64,000 nucleotides of DNA from Labilithrix luteola (lineage in GTDB: Bacteria; Myxococcota_A; Polyangia; Polyangiales; Polyangiaceae). The stretch covers positions 806,001 to 870,000 of the forward strand of contig NZ_CP012333.1 of NCBI RefSeq assembly GCF_001263205.1, written 5' to 3'. Below are positions 8,735 through 16,906 of the stretch, piece after piece. A program made the translations under genes and the position numbers. The stretch's first letter is position 1. Every line of letters starts with the position of its first letter. Under the pieces are notes generated by a model. That model saw only the letters and a list, made by a program, of their open reading frames with translations. It had not been told where the DNA came from and made no database searches.

Positions 8735-10270
8735 ATGCGCGTGACAAGGAGGCGGCACTCGGAAGTGCGGCCAGCTTGCAGCCCGCAGGTGGCGGGCAGC
8801 GAGCCGGCCAGTGATGGGCGACGTCGCGGGCGTGCGCGCGCGCTTTTCGTGACGGCCGGCATCCTGGGCGCGTCGACGTTCGTGCTCGCGCCGACCATGG
8901 CTCGCGCCGACGAGCCCGTCGCCGCACGCGCGCCTCGCTTGATGAGCGAAACCGGCGAGAACACGACCGTCATCGATGCGTTCGACAAGGACGATCCGTT
9001 CGATCTGAACCTCCTGCTGACGCTTCGTCAGGCATGGAAGCACGCCAAGATTCGCCGCGAGACGGCGCTCAATCAGCCCGGCCTCTCCGACGGCGGGTTC
9101 GTCTCGTCGCGCGAGAACGTGGCGAACTACGCGCAGAGCGTCACCACACTCGAAGTCGGCACCGACATCGGCATCTTCCGCGATCTCGCGCTCTCGTTCC
9201 GGGCGCCGATCATCCTCGCAGACTCGCGCGAGCTCACCGATCTCGACGGCTCGTCGAACAACCCCCAGCGCCTCCAAGATCCCTCTGGCGACGCGCTGTT
9301 CTCACTGCCCTTCAAGAGCCCCACACGAAGCGGCATCGACTGGATCAGCGTCGCTCTGAACTACGCGATCATGAACCAGCAGCGCGACCCGGCGAAGCCC
9401 ACGTGGGTGGTCGGCGTCGAGACGCGCATTGGCGTGGGGTCGCGCCTCCACGCGTGCAACGACAACGCCGCCGTGAAGTGCCCCGACCCCGCGAATCCCA
9501 CCGTGGGCCGCGATGCGGGCATCTCGCGCGGCATGACCGACTACATCGTCCAGACGACGCTCTCGAAGCGCATGGGCTACGTCGAGCCGTACGGCGGCTT
9601 GAAGGTGCTCTTCGAAGTGCCCCAGTCGAACAGCGACTTCGGCAAGACGAGCGACCTTCGCGGCACGCTGCTCAATCGCCCGCCCGTCGTCGGTACGGTC
9701 ACCGCGGGCATGGAAGTGATCCCGTGGGAGAGACGCGAGGCCTTCCAGCGCTTCGCCCTCGATTTCAAGGCGATCGGCAGCTACCACTCGCCGGGCCGCG
9801 ACTACTCGGAGCTCTTCGACGCACTCGGCTCTTCGCAGGCGCGATCGCTTCGGAGCCCCAATCCCGGGGCATACCGCGCGGGCCCCGACGGTTTCACGAG
9901 CGTGCCTGATCCCAACGCGGCGCCGGTCTACTTCAACGGCATCACCGACCAGCAGGCGTTCTCGTCGTTCTCGGGCCGCTTCGGCCTCACCATGCAGGCC
10001 GGCGAGTACGTGAAGTTCACCGCCGGCGTCGGCCTCACCTGGATCCAGAACCACCTCATCACCGCCGCGGACGCGTGCAACCCCGACGTCACCGGGGACA
10101 TCGGTACGTCGGGTCCGTGTCGCACGGGCGCGCAGTCGGCTGCCGGCGGCAGCGCCACCGGAACCCCTAACCCGAACCACCGCCCGGTCATCGACTTGCC
10201 CGGCCGTCGCTTCTCGGTCGACGACACCACGATCGTGGATCTTTGGCTGAGCGGCGTCGTGATGTTCTGA
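8735..10270 (+). CDS. Predicted outer-membrane beta-barrel-type protein
   Basis: A 511-residue exported protein of no recognised family. A signal peptide is visible (RALFVTAGILGASTFVLAP, cleavage near ARA/DEP). The mature chain has alternating hydrophobic/polar strands with frequent Tyr/Phe/Trp, Gly turns and a C-terminal strand ending in WLSGVVMF, whose terminal Phe is typical of outer-membrane barrels. ATG 8735 is preferred because it leaves a basic n-region before the signal; ATG 8690 lies in-frame and overlaps the previous gene's TGA. Cys pairs (ACNDNAAVKC, ACNPDV..PC) could form loop disulfides. It is followed by a gene whose ATG overlaps its stop codon, so the two probably work together at the envelope. 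Confidence 0.8.
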   Translation: MRVTRRRHSEVRPACSPQVAGSEPASDGRRRGRARALFVTAGILGASTFVLAPTMARADEPVAARAPRLMSETGENTTVIDAFDKDDPFDLNLLLTLRQAWKHAKIRRETALNQPGLSDGGFVSSRENVANYAQSVTTLEVGTDIGIFRDLALSFRAPIILADSRELTDLDGSSNNPQRLQDPSGDALFSLPFKSPTRSGIDWISVALNYAIMNQQRDPAKPTWVVGVETRIGVGSRLHACNDNAAVKCPDPANPTVGRDAGISRGMTDYIVQTTLSKRMGYVEPYGGLKVLFEVPQSNSDFGKTSDLRGTLLNRPPVVGTVTAGMEVIPWERREAFQRFALDFKAIGSYHSPGRDYSELFDALGSSQARSLRSPNPGAYRAGPDGFTSVPDPNAAPVYFNGITDQQAFSSFSGRFGLTMQAGEYVKFTAGVGLTWIQNHLITAADACNPDVTGDIGTSGPCRTGAQSAAGGSATGTPNPNHRPVIDLPGRRFSVDDTTIVDLWLSGVVMF

Positions 10271-11772
10271 TGGTTCGCGTACGTCGTACGGGACGCGTTC
10301 GCGCGGCCTTCGCCTTCGGGCTCGTGGCCTGGCTCGCGTCGACGAGCGCGCACGCCGAAGAGGTGACCGTCGACACGACGGAGAACACCGCTCCTCCTCC
10401 GCCGCCGCCCGCAGCGGAGGTGGCCTTGCGGCCCATCGTGGTGTGGCCCACGCTCGCGCCGCCCGTCGACGAAGTGTCGAGCGGGGCGGGCCTGCACAAG
10501 CCGACCTCCAGCGAAGGAACGCTCTACACGCGCGCGCAGGAGCTCGACGCGACACTTCGCGACGCCGTGCAGGATCTCGGGTTCACGCTCGACGTGGCCG
10601 ATCCGGGCCCCTCCCCCTTCCGGACACACGAGCTCGATATCGTCGAGCGCGCGAGTCGATCGAGCTCGCACGGCGGCGGTCCGACCGACGCCGGCACGTG
10701 GGTTCTCAGCGCACGCCTCGAGCCGCTCGGCGGCGACACGTTCCTGCTTCGCATGATCGCGGTGCCGCCGAAGAACAAGCAGCTTCGGATGCGCGTCGAA
10801 CGCGTCTCCGGTGCCGACGTTTCGGTGCGCGGCCTGGTGCTTCTTCGCGACTTGCTCTCGAACCGCTCGGTTGCGGGCGGTGACACCGGCCCCGTTCCCC
10901 AAGCATCGGCGGGCGCGGGCATCATGGCCCCACTCCACTCCCAAGGACGCGCGGTCCTTGCCGCCAACGCCGCGCTGTTCGGCGCTTTCACCGCCTACAG
11001 CATCCAGCGCGCGAGCGGCTCGGAAGATCCCCGCTTGCTCTATCCGCTGCTCACGCTCGGCACCGGCCTCGGGCTCGGCACCGCACTCCTCGTTGCCGAA
11101 GAGTTCGACATCGGTACGGGCGACGCGTGGACGCTCGCGGGCGGCGCTTGGTGGGGCGCTGGCGCGGGCATCCTCATCGCAAACGGCAGGCACGTCCAAC
11201 CGCTGACCGATCGCTATGCATGGGGTGTCGGAGGCGGGCTCGCGGGCATCACGTTCACGACGTTCCTGCTCACGCGCGGTCACATGGACGAAGGCGACGC
11301 GGTGCTCGTCAACTCGGGCGCGGCCCTCGGCCTCTCGCTCGGCTCGCTCGCGGAGTTCTTCTACGTGGGCGACATCCAGAACCGCACGCCGTACACGGGT
11401 GCGGGTTACGGAGCGGCGGCGGGTCTCCTTGCCGGAGGAACACTCGCGGCGTTCGTTCAGGTCTCGCCTTCGCGCATGATGCTCGTCGATCTCGGCGCGG
11501 GCCTCGGCGCCGCGGCGGGCGCAGCACTCGCGAGCCCGCTCGTCTTCGAGAATCTCACGCAGGAGAAGACGCGCGGCTTCGTGGCAGCGACGGCCGCCGG
11601 CACGCTCCTCGGCGGAGGCATTGCCTGGTGGCTCACGCGCGAGCGACCGGAGAGCAACGTCACGAAGGCAGGCGCGTCACGCCTTCTGCCCATGGGCGGC
11701 GTCATCGGCTCGTCGGCGACCCGCGAAGGCAGCGTCCCTGCGTATGGCGTCGGGGTCCGCGGCACCTTCTGA
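10270..11772 (+). CDS. Exported glycine-rich membrane protein
   Basis: The ATG at 10270 shares bases with the previous gene's TGA (TGATGG), indicating translational coupling. The 500-residue product has a signal peptide ending at SAHA/EE, a Pro-rich linker (PPPPPP), an N-terminal globular domain of about 200 residues (WPTLAPPVDEV to RDLLSN), and a C-terminal half of some eight Gly/Ala-rich hydrophobic segments (for example GAGAGILIAN, GAGYGAAAGLLAGG, AATAAGTLLGGGIAWWL). The last part resembles the Gly-zipper multi-pass segments common in myxobacterial surface proteins. I do not recognise a family. It may assemble with the barrel protein upstream. Confidence 0.8.
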   Translation: MVRVRRTGRVRAAFAFGLVAWLASTSAHAEEVTVDTTENTAPPPPPPAAEVALRPIVVWPTLAPPVDEVSSGAGLHKPTSSEGTLYTRAQELDATLRDAVQDLGFTLDVADPGPSPFRTHELDIVERASRSSSHGGGPTDAGTWVLSARLEPLGGDTFLLRMIAVPPKNKQLRMRVERVSGADVSVRGLVLLRDLLSNRSVAGGDTGPVPQASAGAGIMAPLHSQGRAVLAANAALFGAFTAYSIQRASGSEDPRLLYPLLTLGTGLGLGTALLVAEEFDIGTGDAWTLAGGAWWGAGAGILIANGRHVQPLTDRYAWGVGGGLAGITFTTFLLTRGHMDEGDAVLVNSGAALGLSLGSLAEFFYVGDIQNRTPYTGAGYGAAAGLLAGGTLAAFVQVSPSRMMLVDLGAGLGAAAGAALASPLVFENLTQEKTRGFVAATAAGTLLGGGIAWWLTRERPESNVTKAGASRLLPMGGVIGSSATREGSVPAYGVGVRGTF

Positions 11773-11905
11773 CGCGACGAACCCCTGGATCGTTCGTCCC
11801 CCAGAGTCGAACGGAACGCAGCCCCCTCCACTCCGCTCGAAGCGCACTTTTCTCCGCGTTTCGTAGCGAGCCGGGAATGGCACGTATGTAGCACTGAGTC
11901 CACGC

Positions 11906-13129
11906 ATGGGAGCGAAGGCGTTTTCGGGAATCTTCAGCCTGGCCGTCGGCGTTGCAATGATCGGCGGCGTCGGTGCAATCGCCGCCTGCGCCGCCCCGAC
12001 CGAAGAGACCGCCGGTAGCAGCGCCTCCCGCGTGACCGACGGGTTCGACCGGAACTCGGTCATCGCCGACGACGCGATGAGCGATGCCACCGCGATGAGC
12101 CCGAGTGCCATCCAGAAGTTCCTCGAGAAGACGCCCTGGAACAACCGCTCGGTCCTCGCCGACTACACCGAGGACGGCTCGAGCGCTTCCGAGATCATCT
12201 TCGCCGTCGCGAAGAAGTACTCGATCAACCCGCTCGTTCTCCTCACGCGCGTGCAGATGGAGCAGGGGCTCGTCTCGAAGAAGGAAGCTTCGGACGACGT
12301 CATCGCCATCGCGTTCGGCTGCGGTTGCCCCCACTCGGACGCCTGCTCGGACAAGTACATGGGCTTCGCGAACCAGGCCGACTGCGCCGCAGGCACGATG
12401 AGCCGCGCGCTCACGGCGGCCTCGACGAAGACCGGCACCGTCAACGGCTGGTCGCGCACGAGGACGAAGAAGACGGTCGACGGCCTCTCGGTCACGCCGA
12501 AGAACGCGGCGACCGCGGTGGTCTACACCTACACGCCCTACGTCGGCGAGGCCGGCGGCGGCGCGAAGGGCGTCGGCGGCTCGAGCCTGCACTACGCGGT
12601 GTGGACCAAGTTCGTGAAGGCGACGAGCTACGGCGTGAAGAGCGCCGAGGCCACGGGCGACGAGACCACGGACCCGACCGCGGACGCGGGCACCGACCCG
12701 ACCGCGGACGCGGGCACCGATCCCGGAACCGACCCCGGTACCGATCCGAGCACCGACCCGACCGCGGACGCGGGCACCGATCCCGGAACCGACCCCGAGC
12801 CGACGGCGGATGCGGGCACCGCAACGAAGGACGCCGGGGGCAGCAAGGGCTCGACCGGCAAGGGCGCGGCGGAAGACGGCTCCGACGACAGCGACATCGT
12901 CGGCAGCGGCAACTCCACCTCGTCGTCGAACGTCCCGCGCACGAGCTCGGCTCCGGCAGCCAACGGTGCAGACCTCCCCGAGGCGAGCGAAGAGGAGCTC
13001 GCGAGCAAGCCGAAGTCGACGGCTGGTTGCTCCACGGCCCCGGGCACCTCCGGCGCCTCGAGCGGCCTCATGATCGCGGGCGCAGCGGCGCTCTCGATGA
13101 TCGCCGCCCGCCGCCGCCGCAAGGCCTGA
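11906..13129 (+). CDS. Surface lipoprotein with transglycosylase-like region, Asp/Thr repeats and MYXO-CTERM-type anchor
   Basis: A 407-residue exported protein. The N-terminal signal contains a possible lipobox (AIAAC). Residues about 60-210 include SPSAIQKFLE and INPLVLLTRVQMEQGLV, a pattern I associate with lysozyme/glucosaminidase-like domains found in secreted bacterial proteins. Residues about 255-310 are an Asp-Pro-Thr/Ala-Gly repeat. The C terminus has the MYXO-CTERM layout: a Cys (TAGCSTAPG), a hydrophobic segment (GLMIAGAAALSMIAA) and a basic tail RRRRKA, the proposed processing signal for myxosortase. Carrying both a lipobox and a MYXO-CTERM is unusual; the N-terminal Cys may instead be part of a plain signal peptide. 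It converges on the oxidoreductase gene 3 bp away. Confidence 0.82.
   Translation: MGAKAFSGIFSLAVGVAMIGGVGAIAACAAPTEETAGSSASRVTDGFDRNSVIADDAMSDATAMSPSAIQKFLEKTPWNNRSVLADYTEDGSSASEIIFAVAKKYSINPLVLLTRVQMEQGLVSKKEASDDVIAIAFGCGCPHSDACSDKYMGFANQADCAAGTMSRALTAASTKTGTVNGWSRTRTKKTVDGLSVTPKNAATAVVYTYTPYVGEAGGGAKGVGGSSLHYAVWTKFVKATSYGVKSAEATGDETTDPTADAGTDPTADAGTDPGTDPGTDPSTDPTADAGTDPGTDPEPTADAGTATKDAGGSKGSTGKGAAEDGSDDSDIVGSGNSTSSSNVPRTSSAPAANGADLPEASEEELASKPKSTAGCSTAPGTSGASSGLMIAGAAALSMIAARRRRKA
12660..12832 (+). repeat. Tandem Asp-Pro-Thr/Ala-Gly coding repeats
   Basis: Imperfect tandem repeats of units encoding DPTADAGT and DPGTDPGT. Long identical DNA stretches recur (for example GCGGACGCGGGCACCGA three times), so the number of copies could vary by slippage or recombination. 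They form an acidic flexible linker in the surface protein. Confidence 0.85.
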
Positions 13130-13132
13130 TTC

Positions 13133-14008
13133 TCAGCCCTTTCCGAGGAGGCCGCGAAGCACGGCCTCCGCTCCTGTCGAACCACGCACGAACCGGGCAC
13201 CGTTGCCTTCGAAGGCGACGGTGCCGTTCTGCAATCCGGCGTACATCTCGCGGAAGAGCGACGCGGCATCCACCGAGACGCCGAAGCTCGTGAAGACAGG
13301 AACGACGGCATCGAGCGGCGCGACGTCGAGCTCCAGCGGCTTGCCGAGGATGGTCGAGAGGTGCGCAGCGATCGTTCGCGGGCTCTCGTCCTCCGCGCCT
13401 GCGAGCTCGATGATGTCGACCTTGGCGCTGGGCGGCCCCTCGAGCAGGGCCTTCGCGGCAACGAGCCCGATGTCCTTCGTCGCGACCATGGGAATGGTCA
13501 GGTCGGCAGGCAAGAACGTCGGCAACTTGCCGTCGGCCGTGGCGGCGAGGACGGGGGCCCAGTTCTCGAGGAAGTACGAGGCCCGCACGAACGTGAGCTT
13601 CGCCTTCGTTTCGCGAAGGACGCGCTCGGCGTAGGCAACGCTGAGAATCGGTCCCGTGCCATGGTCGCGGTGCGCGGCGATCGACGATAGAAGGACGACG
13701 TGACCGACGCCGCTCGCGTCGACGGCGCGCTTGACCACATCGAAGGTCTTGCGCCGATCGGCGAGGAAGGAGCTCGACGCGACGTCCGGCGGCGAGAGGA
13801 TGTACGCCGCTTCGGCGCCGGTGAGCGCGCGCGTCAGCCCGGCTTCGTCGTCGAGCGACGGAAGCACGAAGACGTCCGCGCCGCGCTTCCGGAACGCCTC
13901 ACCTTTCGCCGCGTCTCGAACCAGAACGCGGACCTTCTTCCCCTGCGCCAGAAGCGTATCCGCGACGACCGACCCGGTGTTTCCCGTAGCTCCAGCAATG
14001 ACGAACAT
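13133..14008 (-). CDS. NmrA-like NAD(P)-binding oxidoreductase
   Basis: A 291-residue atypical short-chain dehydrogenase of the NmrA/quinone-oxidoreductase-2 type. The N terminus is a dinucleotide-binding motif (FVIAGATGNTGSVVA), followed by VRVLVRDAAK, a usual NADP(H) discriminator position, and HVVLLSSIAAH. Substrates of relatives include quinones or the proteins act as redox sensors; no specific substrate can be assigned. Start is the ATG at 14008, preceded by GGAGG (complement of 14014-14018) at 5-nt spacing. It is divergent from a LysR regulator with 92 bp between them, the classical arrangement in which the regulator controls the neighbouring enzyme. Confidence 0.9.
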   Translation of the reverse strand: MFVIAGATGNTGSVVADTLLAQGKKVRVLVRDAAKGEAFRKRGADVFVLPSLDDEAGLTRALTGAEAAYILSPPDVASSSFLADRRKTFDVVKRAVDASGVGHVVLLSSIAAHRDHGTGPILSVAYAERVLRETKAKLTFVRASYFLENWAPVLAATADGKLPTFLPADLTIPMVATKDIGLVAAKALLEGPPSAKVDIIELAGAEDESPRTIAAHLSTILGKPLELDVAPLDAVVPVFTSFGVSVDAASLFREMYAGLQNGTVAFEGNGARFVRGSTGAEAVLRGLLGKG

Positions 14009-14046
14009 GTGTTCCTCCGAGCGACGATCCGGCGTCGCTTTCGAAG

Positions 14047-14115
14047 GCCATCGTGTGGCTTCGCTCGCCATTCATCCAATCGATGGCTTAGATACTTCTC
14101 ATGCACGACGTGCAT
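14047..14115. promoter_or_regulatory. Inverted repeats in the nmrA-like/lysR divergent region
   Basis: GCCATCG at 14047-14053 is repeated inverted as CGATGGC at 14081-14087, and a perfect palindrome with a 3-nt centre (ATGCAC-GAC-GTGCAT, 14101-14115) covers the LysR start codon. LysR-type regulators usually bind such dyads between divergent genes and repress their own gene. Operator function is inferred from position only. Confidence 0.45.
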
Positions 14116-15027
14116 CTCGAAGGCCTCGACCTGAACCTTTTGGTGGCGCTGAGGGCCCTGCTCACCGAGCGGCACGTCACTCGCGCGGCCGCCCGCATTG
14201 GGCTCACGCAGCCGGCCATGAGCCACGCGCTCGCGCGCCTGCGTCAGCTCCTCGGCGATCCCCTGCTCGTCCGAACCGCGAGCGGCATGCAGCCCACGCC
14301 GCGCGCCGAGGCCATGCGCATCCCGCTCGATCGTGCGCTCGAAGAGCTCGAGCGCGTCATTGCCAGGCCGGCCCCTTTCGATCCCAAGACGGCGAAGCGT
14401 CAGTTCACGCTCGCCACGAGCGACTACGTGGAGCTGACGCTCTTCCCTCGCCTCGTGGCACGCCTACGCGCCGAAGCGCCGGGCGTCGACGTCCGCGTGT
14501 TGCACCTCGTCGAGCGCGCCACGGGTCCTCTCTCGGAGGGTCGCCTCGACCTCGCCTTCGGTCTCACCGAGGTCTTGGTCGGCCCCGCCGCGGCAAACGG
14601 CATCCGCGCGCAAAGGATCTTCGACGAGAAGTTCGTCTGCGTCGTGCGAAACGGCCACCCGGTCGTCAAACGGAAGCTGACGCTCGAAGACTTCGTGCGC
14701 CTGCCGCACGCGCTCGTGTCGCTGAGCGGCGATCCCACCGGTGTGGTCGACGAAGCACTCGCGAAGATCGGCAAGACCCGACGCGTGGCAGTGACGGTTC
14801 CTCACTTCCTCGTCGCGCCGCACGTCGTGCAGGACACGGATCTGGTGCTGACGCTCGCCGAACGCGTTGCACGCATGTTTTCACCGATGCTGGGCCTCGC
14901 TCAATTCGCACCACCGCTGCCAATCCCCGGCTTTGCGATGTCGATGGTCTGGCACGAGCGAATGCACAGTGACAGCGCACACGCGTGGCTGCGGAAGGTC
15001 GTCAAAGAAGAGGCGAAAGCCTTGTGA
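14101..15027 (+). CDS. LysR-family transcriptional regulator
   Basis: A 308-residue regulator. The N-terminal winged HTH is clear (LNLLVALRALLTERHVTRAAARIGLTQPAMSHALARLRQ region, residues 9-50) and is followed by the linker helix and a substrate-binding domain starting near RQFTLATSDY. The C-terminal part is that of NodD/LinR/SyrM-like members, with the ATSDYVELTLFPRL signature. The inducer is unknown. The divergent NmrA-like oxidoreductase is the likely target. The start codon sits inside a palindrome, which could permit autorepression or affect translation. Confidence 0.93.
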   Translation: MHDVHLEGLDLNLLVALRALLTERHVTRAAARIGLTQPAMSHALARLRQLLGDPLLVRTASGMQPTPRAEAMRIPLDRALEELERVIARPAPFDPKTAKRQFTLATSDYVELTLFPRLVARLRAEAPGVDVRVLHLVERATGPLSEGRLDLAFGLTEVLVGPAAANGIRAQRIFDEKFVCVVRNGHPVVKRKLTLEDFVRLPHALVSLSGDPTGVVDEALAKIGKTRRVAVTVPHFLVAPHVVQDTDLVLTLAERVARMFSPMLGLAQFAPPLPIPGFAMSMVWHERMHSDSAHAWLRKVVKEEAKAL

Positions 15028-15052
15028 TGGCTACGACACCAAACAGGCTGGT

Positions 15053-15907
15053 CTAGGAACGAGCGATGGCCGTGCGCGCGCGGCCAGCACCTCGAACGGC
15101 ATTGTCGACGAACGGCACGAGGTGCTCGTTGACGGCGGCGGGATCTTCGAGCGCCGACATGTGACCCAGTCCGTCGAGCACCACGAGGGAAGCTCCGGGG
15201 ATGCGACGAGCCATGTCCTCGCTGTCCGACGGAGGACAAGACTGATCTTCACGCCCGCAGAGCACGAGTGTGGGTGCGCGAATGGCGCCGATGCGGTCGA
15301 GCACGTTCGTTCGATGCACGACGACGGCGAGCGACGCCTTGGCCACGCCCTCGCGATCGAACCCCATGGTGCGCCGATACGAGGCGTCGATGAGCTCTGG
15401 TCGATCGACGATCGTGCGCTCGGCGAACATGAGCGGCGCCACCTCACGGAGGTACAGCGCCTTCGGCATGCCGACGCGCCGATGCAGGGCGACGAATGCG
15501 CGATAGCGGACCTTCTCGACGAACGACTCCGCATCCGCACTGGCATCGAGAATCGCGAGGCCCGCGACGCTGGCAGCGTGCTGCAAAGCGACGCGCAGCG
15601 AGAGCATGCCGCCCCAGGAGAGCCCCACCAGCACGGCGTGCGAGACCCCCAGCTCACCGAACGCGTCGATGAGCGCATCGGCATGCTCCTCGAGGGTGAA
15701 GCGCGGTGGCGGATCGGACCGACCGTGCCCCGGCCCGTCGAACACGATGACCCGACCGAGTGCCGAGAGCGGCTCGATCTGCCCATTCCAACTGCCGCCG
15801 TCGAACAGCAGCCCGTGCAGCAGCACGATGGCCGGATCGCCGTCTCTCTTCGACTTACCGCGCTCCTCGTAGAACAGCCGGCCAAGCCGTGTGCGCACGT
15901 AGGGCAT
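15053..15907 (-). CDS. Alpha/beta-hydrolase fold protein
   Basis: A 284-residue alpha/beta hydrolase. An oxyanion-hole HG motif (VLLHGLLFDGG), a nucleophile elbow G-L-S-W-G-G, an acid in the region LVLCGREDQSCP and the catalytic His in DGLGHMS are in the expected order. Members include esterases, lactonases and C-C hydrolases; substrate unknown. ATG 15907 is chosen because the 30 extra upstream codons do not match the fold. There is no clear Shine-Dalgarno. It converges with the LysR gene (25-bp gap). Confidence 0.88.
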   Translation of the reverse strand: MPYVRTRLGRLFYEERGKSKRDGDPAIVLLHGLLFDGGSWNGQIEPLSALGRVIVFDGPGHGRSDPPPRFTLEEHADALIDAFGELGVSHAVLVGLSWGGMLSLRVALQHAASVAGLAILDASADAESFVEKVRYRAFVALHRRVGMPKALYLREVAPLMFAERTIVDRPELIDASYRRTMGFDREGVAKASLAVVVHRTNVLDRIGAIRAPTLVLCGREDQSCPPSDSEDMARRIPGASLVVLDGLGHMSALEDPAAVNEHLVPFVDNAVRGAGRARTAIARS

Positions 15908-16205
15908 CGACCGCGAAGTATGACACGCCGCCTCCGCGAGCACGAGGACGCACAAGCGCGGCGCAACTCCGCGTCGATTCACATGCAAAATACACAAATC
16001 GATACGAACACGTTCGTACGCTCGCGCGCCGATGATTCAACCGTCAAGACGCGCACGCCTCGCGACGCGCAGACTGACATGGAAGTCCTGCGTGGTGCCG
16101 TGCCGTGTTGAGCCATCTCGTGCCACGGCGGTGGTGCAGCAGAACGCGTCGCGCTCTGCTTCTCGAGGACTGAATGCGAGGCACGCACGTTGCTATCTAA
16201 CGGGC

Positions 16206-16802
16206 ATGCGCTTCGTTTTCGTTGCTGCTTCGCTCGGCTCGTTCTTGCTCGTCGCGGCTTGTACGAGCGACTCCACCTCCGCGGCCCCGTCGACGAACGT
16301 GGGCGACCATTCGTCCGTAGAGACCGCCGATGCTTCCTCCACCGATGCTTCTTCCGCGATGCTGCCCGCAGACGCGCAGATGATCGTCGCCACCTCCAAG
16401 GGCGGCATGCCCAGGTATTCGAACGTCGACCCGACCTCCACCTGCAGGCCGGCCGACAATACTTTCACGCTGGTTTTGCCGAGCCGTCAGCTGACGTGGA
16501 AGTCTTGCTCGGCTGTCGCGGGCGATGGTGGCCCCGTACGACTCGACTACGTGGAGGGGGAGAAGACGTTGACCGAAACCGAGTACGCGTCACTCACGTC
16601 GGCGATCAACGCACTCATCCTGTCCGACCGAGGCTGCGGTGCCGACAAGCCGACGCTGACCTTGAAGGTGACGACGCCAAACGCAACGACGAGCTACCTC
16701 GACGACTTTTACCGGTGCAACAAGGACGGCAACTACGTGCACGGCCTCGACGCGGTGTTCGGCCAATTCGACACGCTGACGTCGTCACCACACTCGGACT
16801 GA
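16206..16802 (+). CDS. Small lipoprotein of unknown function
   Basis: A 198-residue predicted lipoprotein: MRFVFVAASLGSFLLVAAC gives a signal with lipobox VAAC, then a Ser/Thr/Ala-rich linker. The rest contains four cysteines (STCRPAD, SCSAVAG, RGCGAD, RCNKD) and ends at SPHSD. No family was recognised; the pattern of a short lipoprotein with a compact Cys-stabilised domain is common in myxobacteria. It is followed by a strong hairpin terminator shared with the convergent glutamate dehydrogenase gene. Confidence 0.8.
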   Translation: MRFVFVAASLGSFLLVAACTSDSTSAAPSTNVGDHSSVETADASSTDASSAMLPADAQMIVATSKGGMPRYSNVDPTSTCRPADNTFTLVLPSRQLTWKSCSAVAGDGGPVRLDYVEGEKTLTETEYASLTSAINALILSDRGCGADKPTLTLKVTTPNATTSYLDDFYRCNKDGNYVHGLDAVFGQFDTLTSSPHSD

Positions 16803-16816
16803 CGTCGCTCGAAAGC

Positions 16817-16853
16817 AAGAGAGCCCCGGAGCGTTTGGCTCCGAGGCTCTCTT
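16817..16853. terminator. Bidirectional hairpin terminator
   Basis: AAGAGAGCC (16817-16825) pairs perfectly with GGCTCTCTT (16845-16853), enclosing a second helix CGGAGC/GCTCCG with a 5-nt GTTTG loop. It sits between two convergent genes, as expected for a shared terminator. Confidence 0.8.
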
Positions 16854-16906
16854 CACTGCTTCGCGAAGAATCGCGTCGTCAGCTCAGGTCGATATCAGCG
16901 CCGAGA

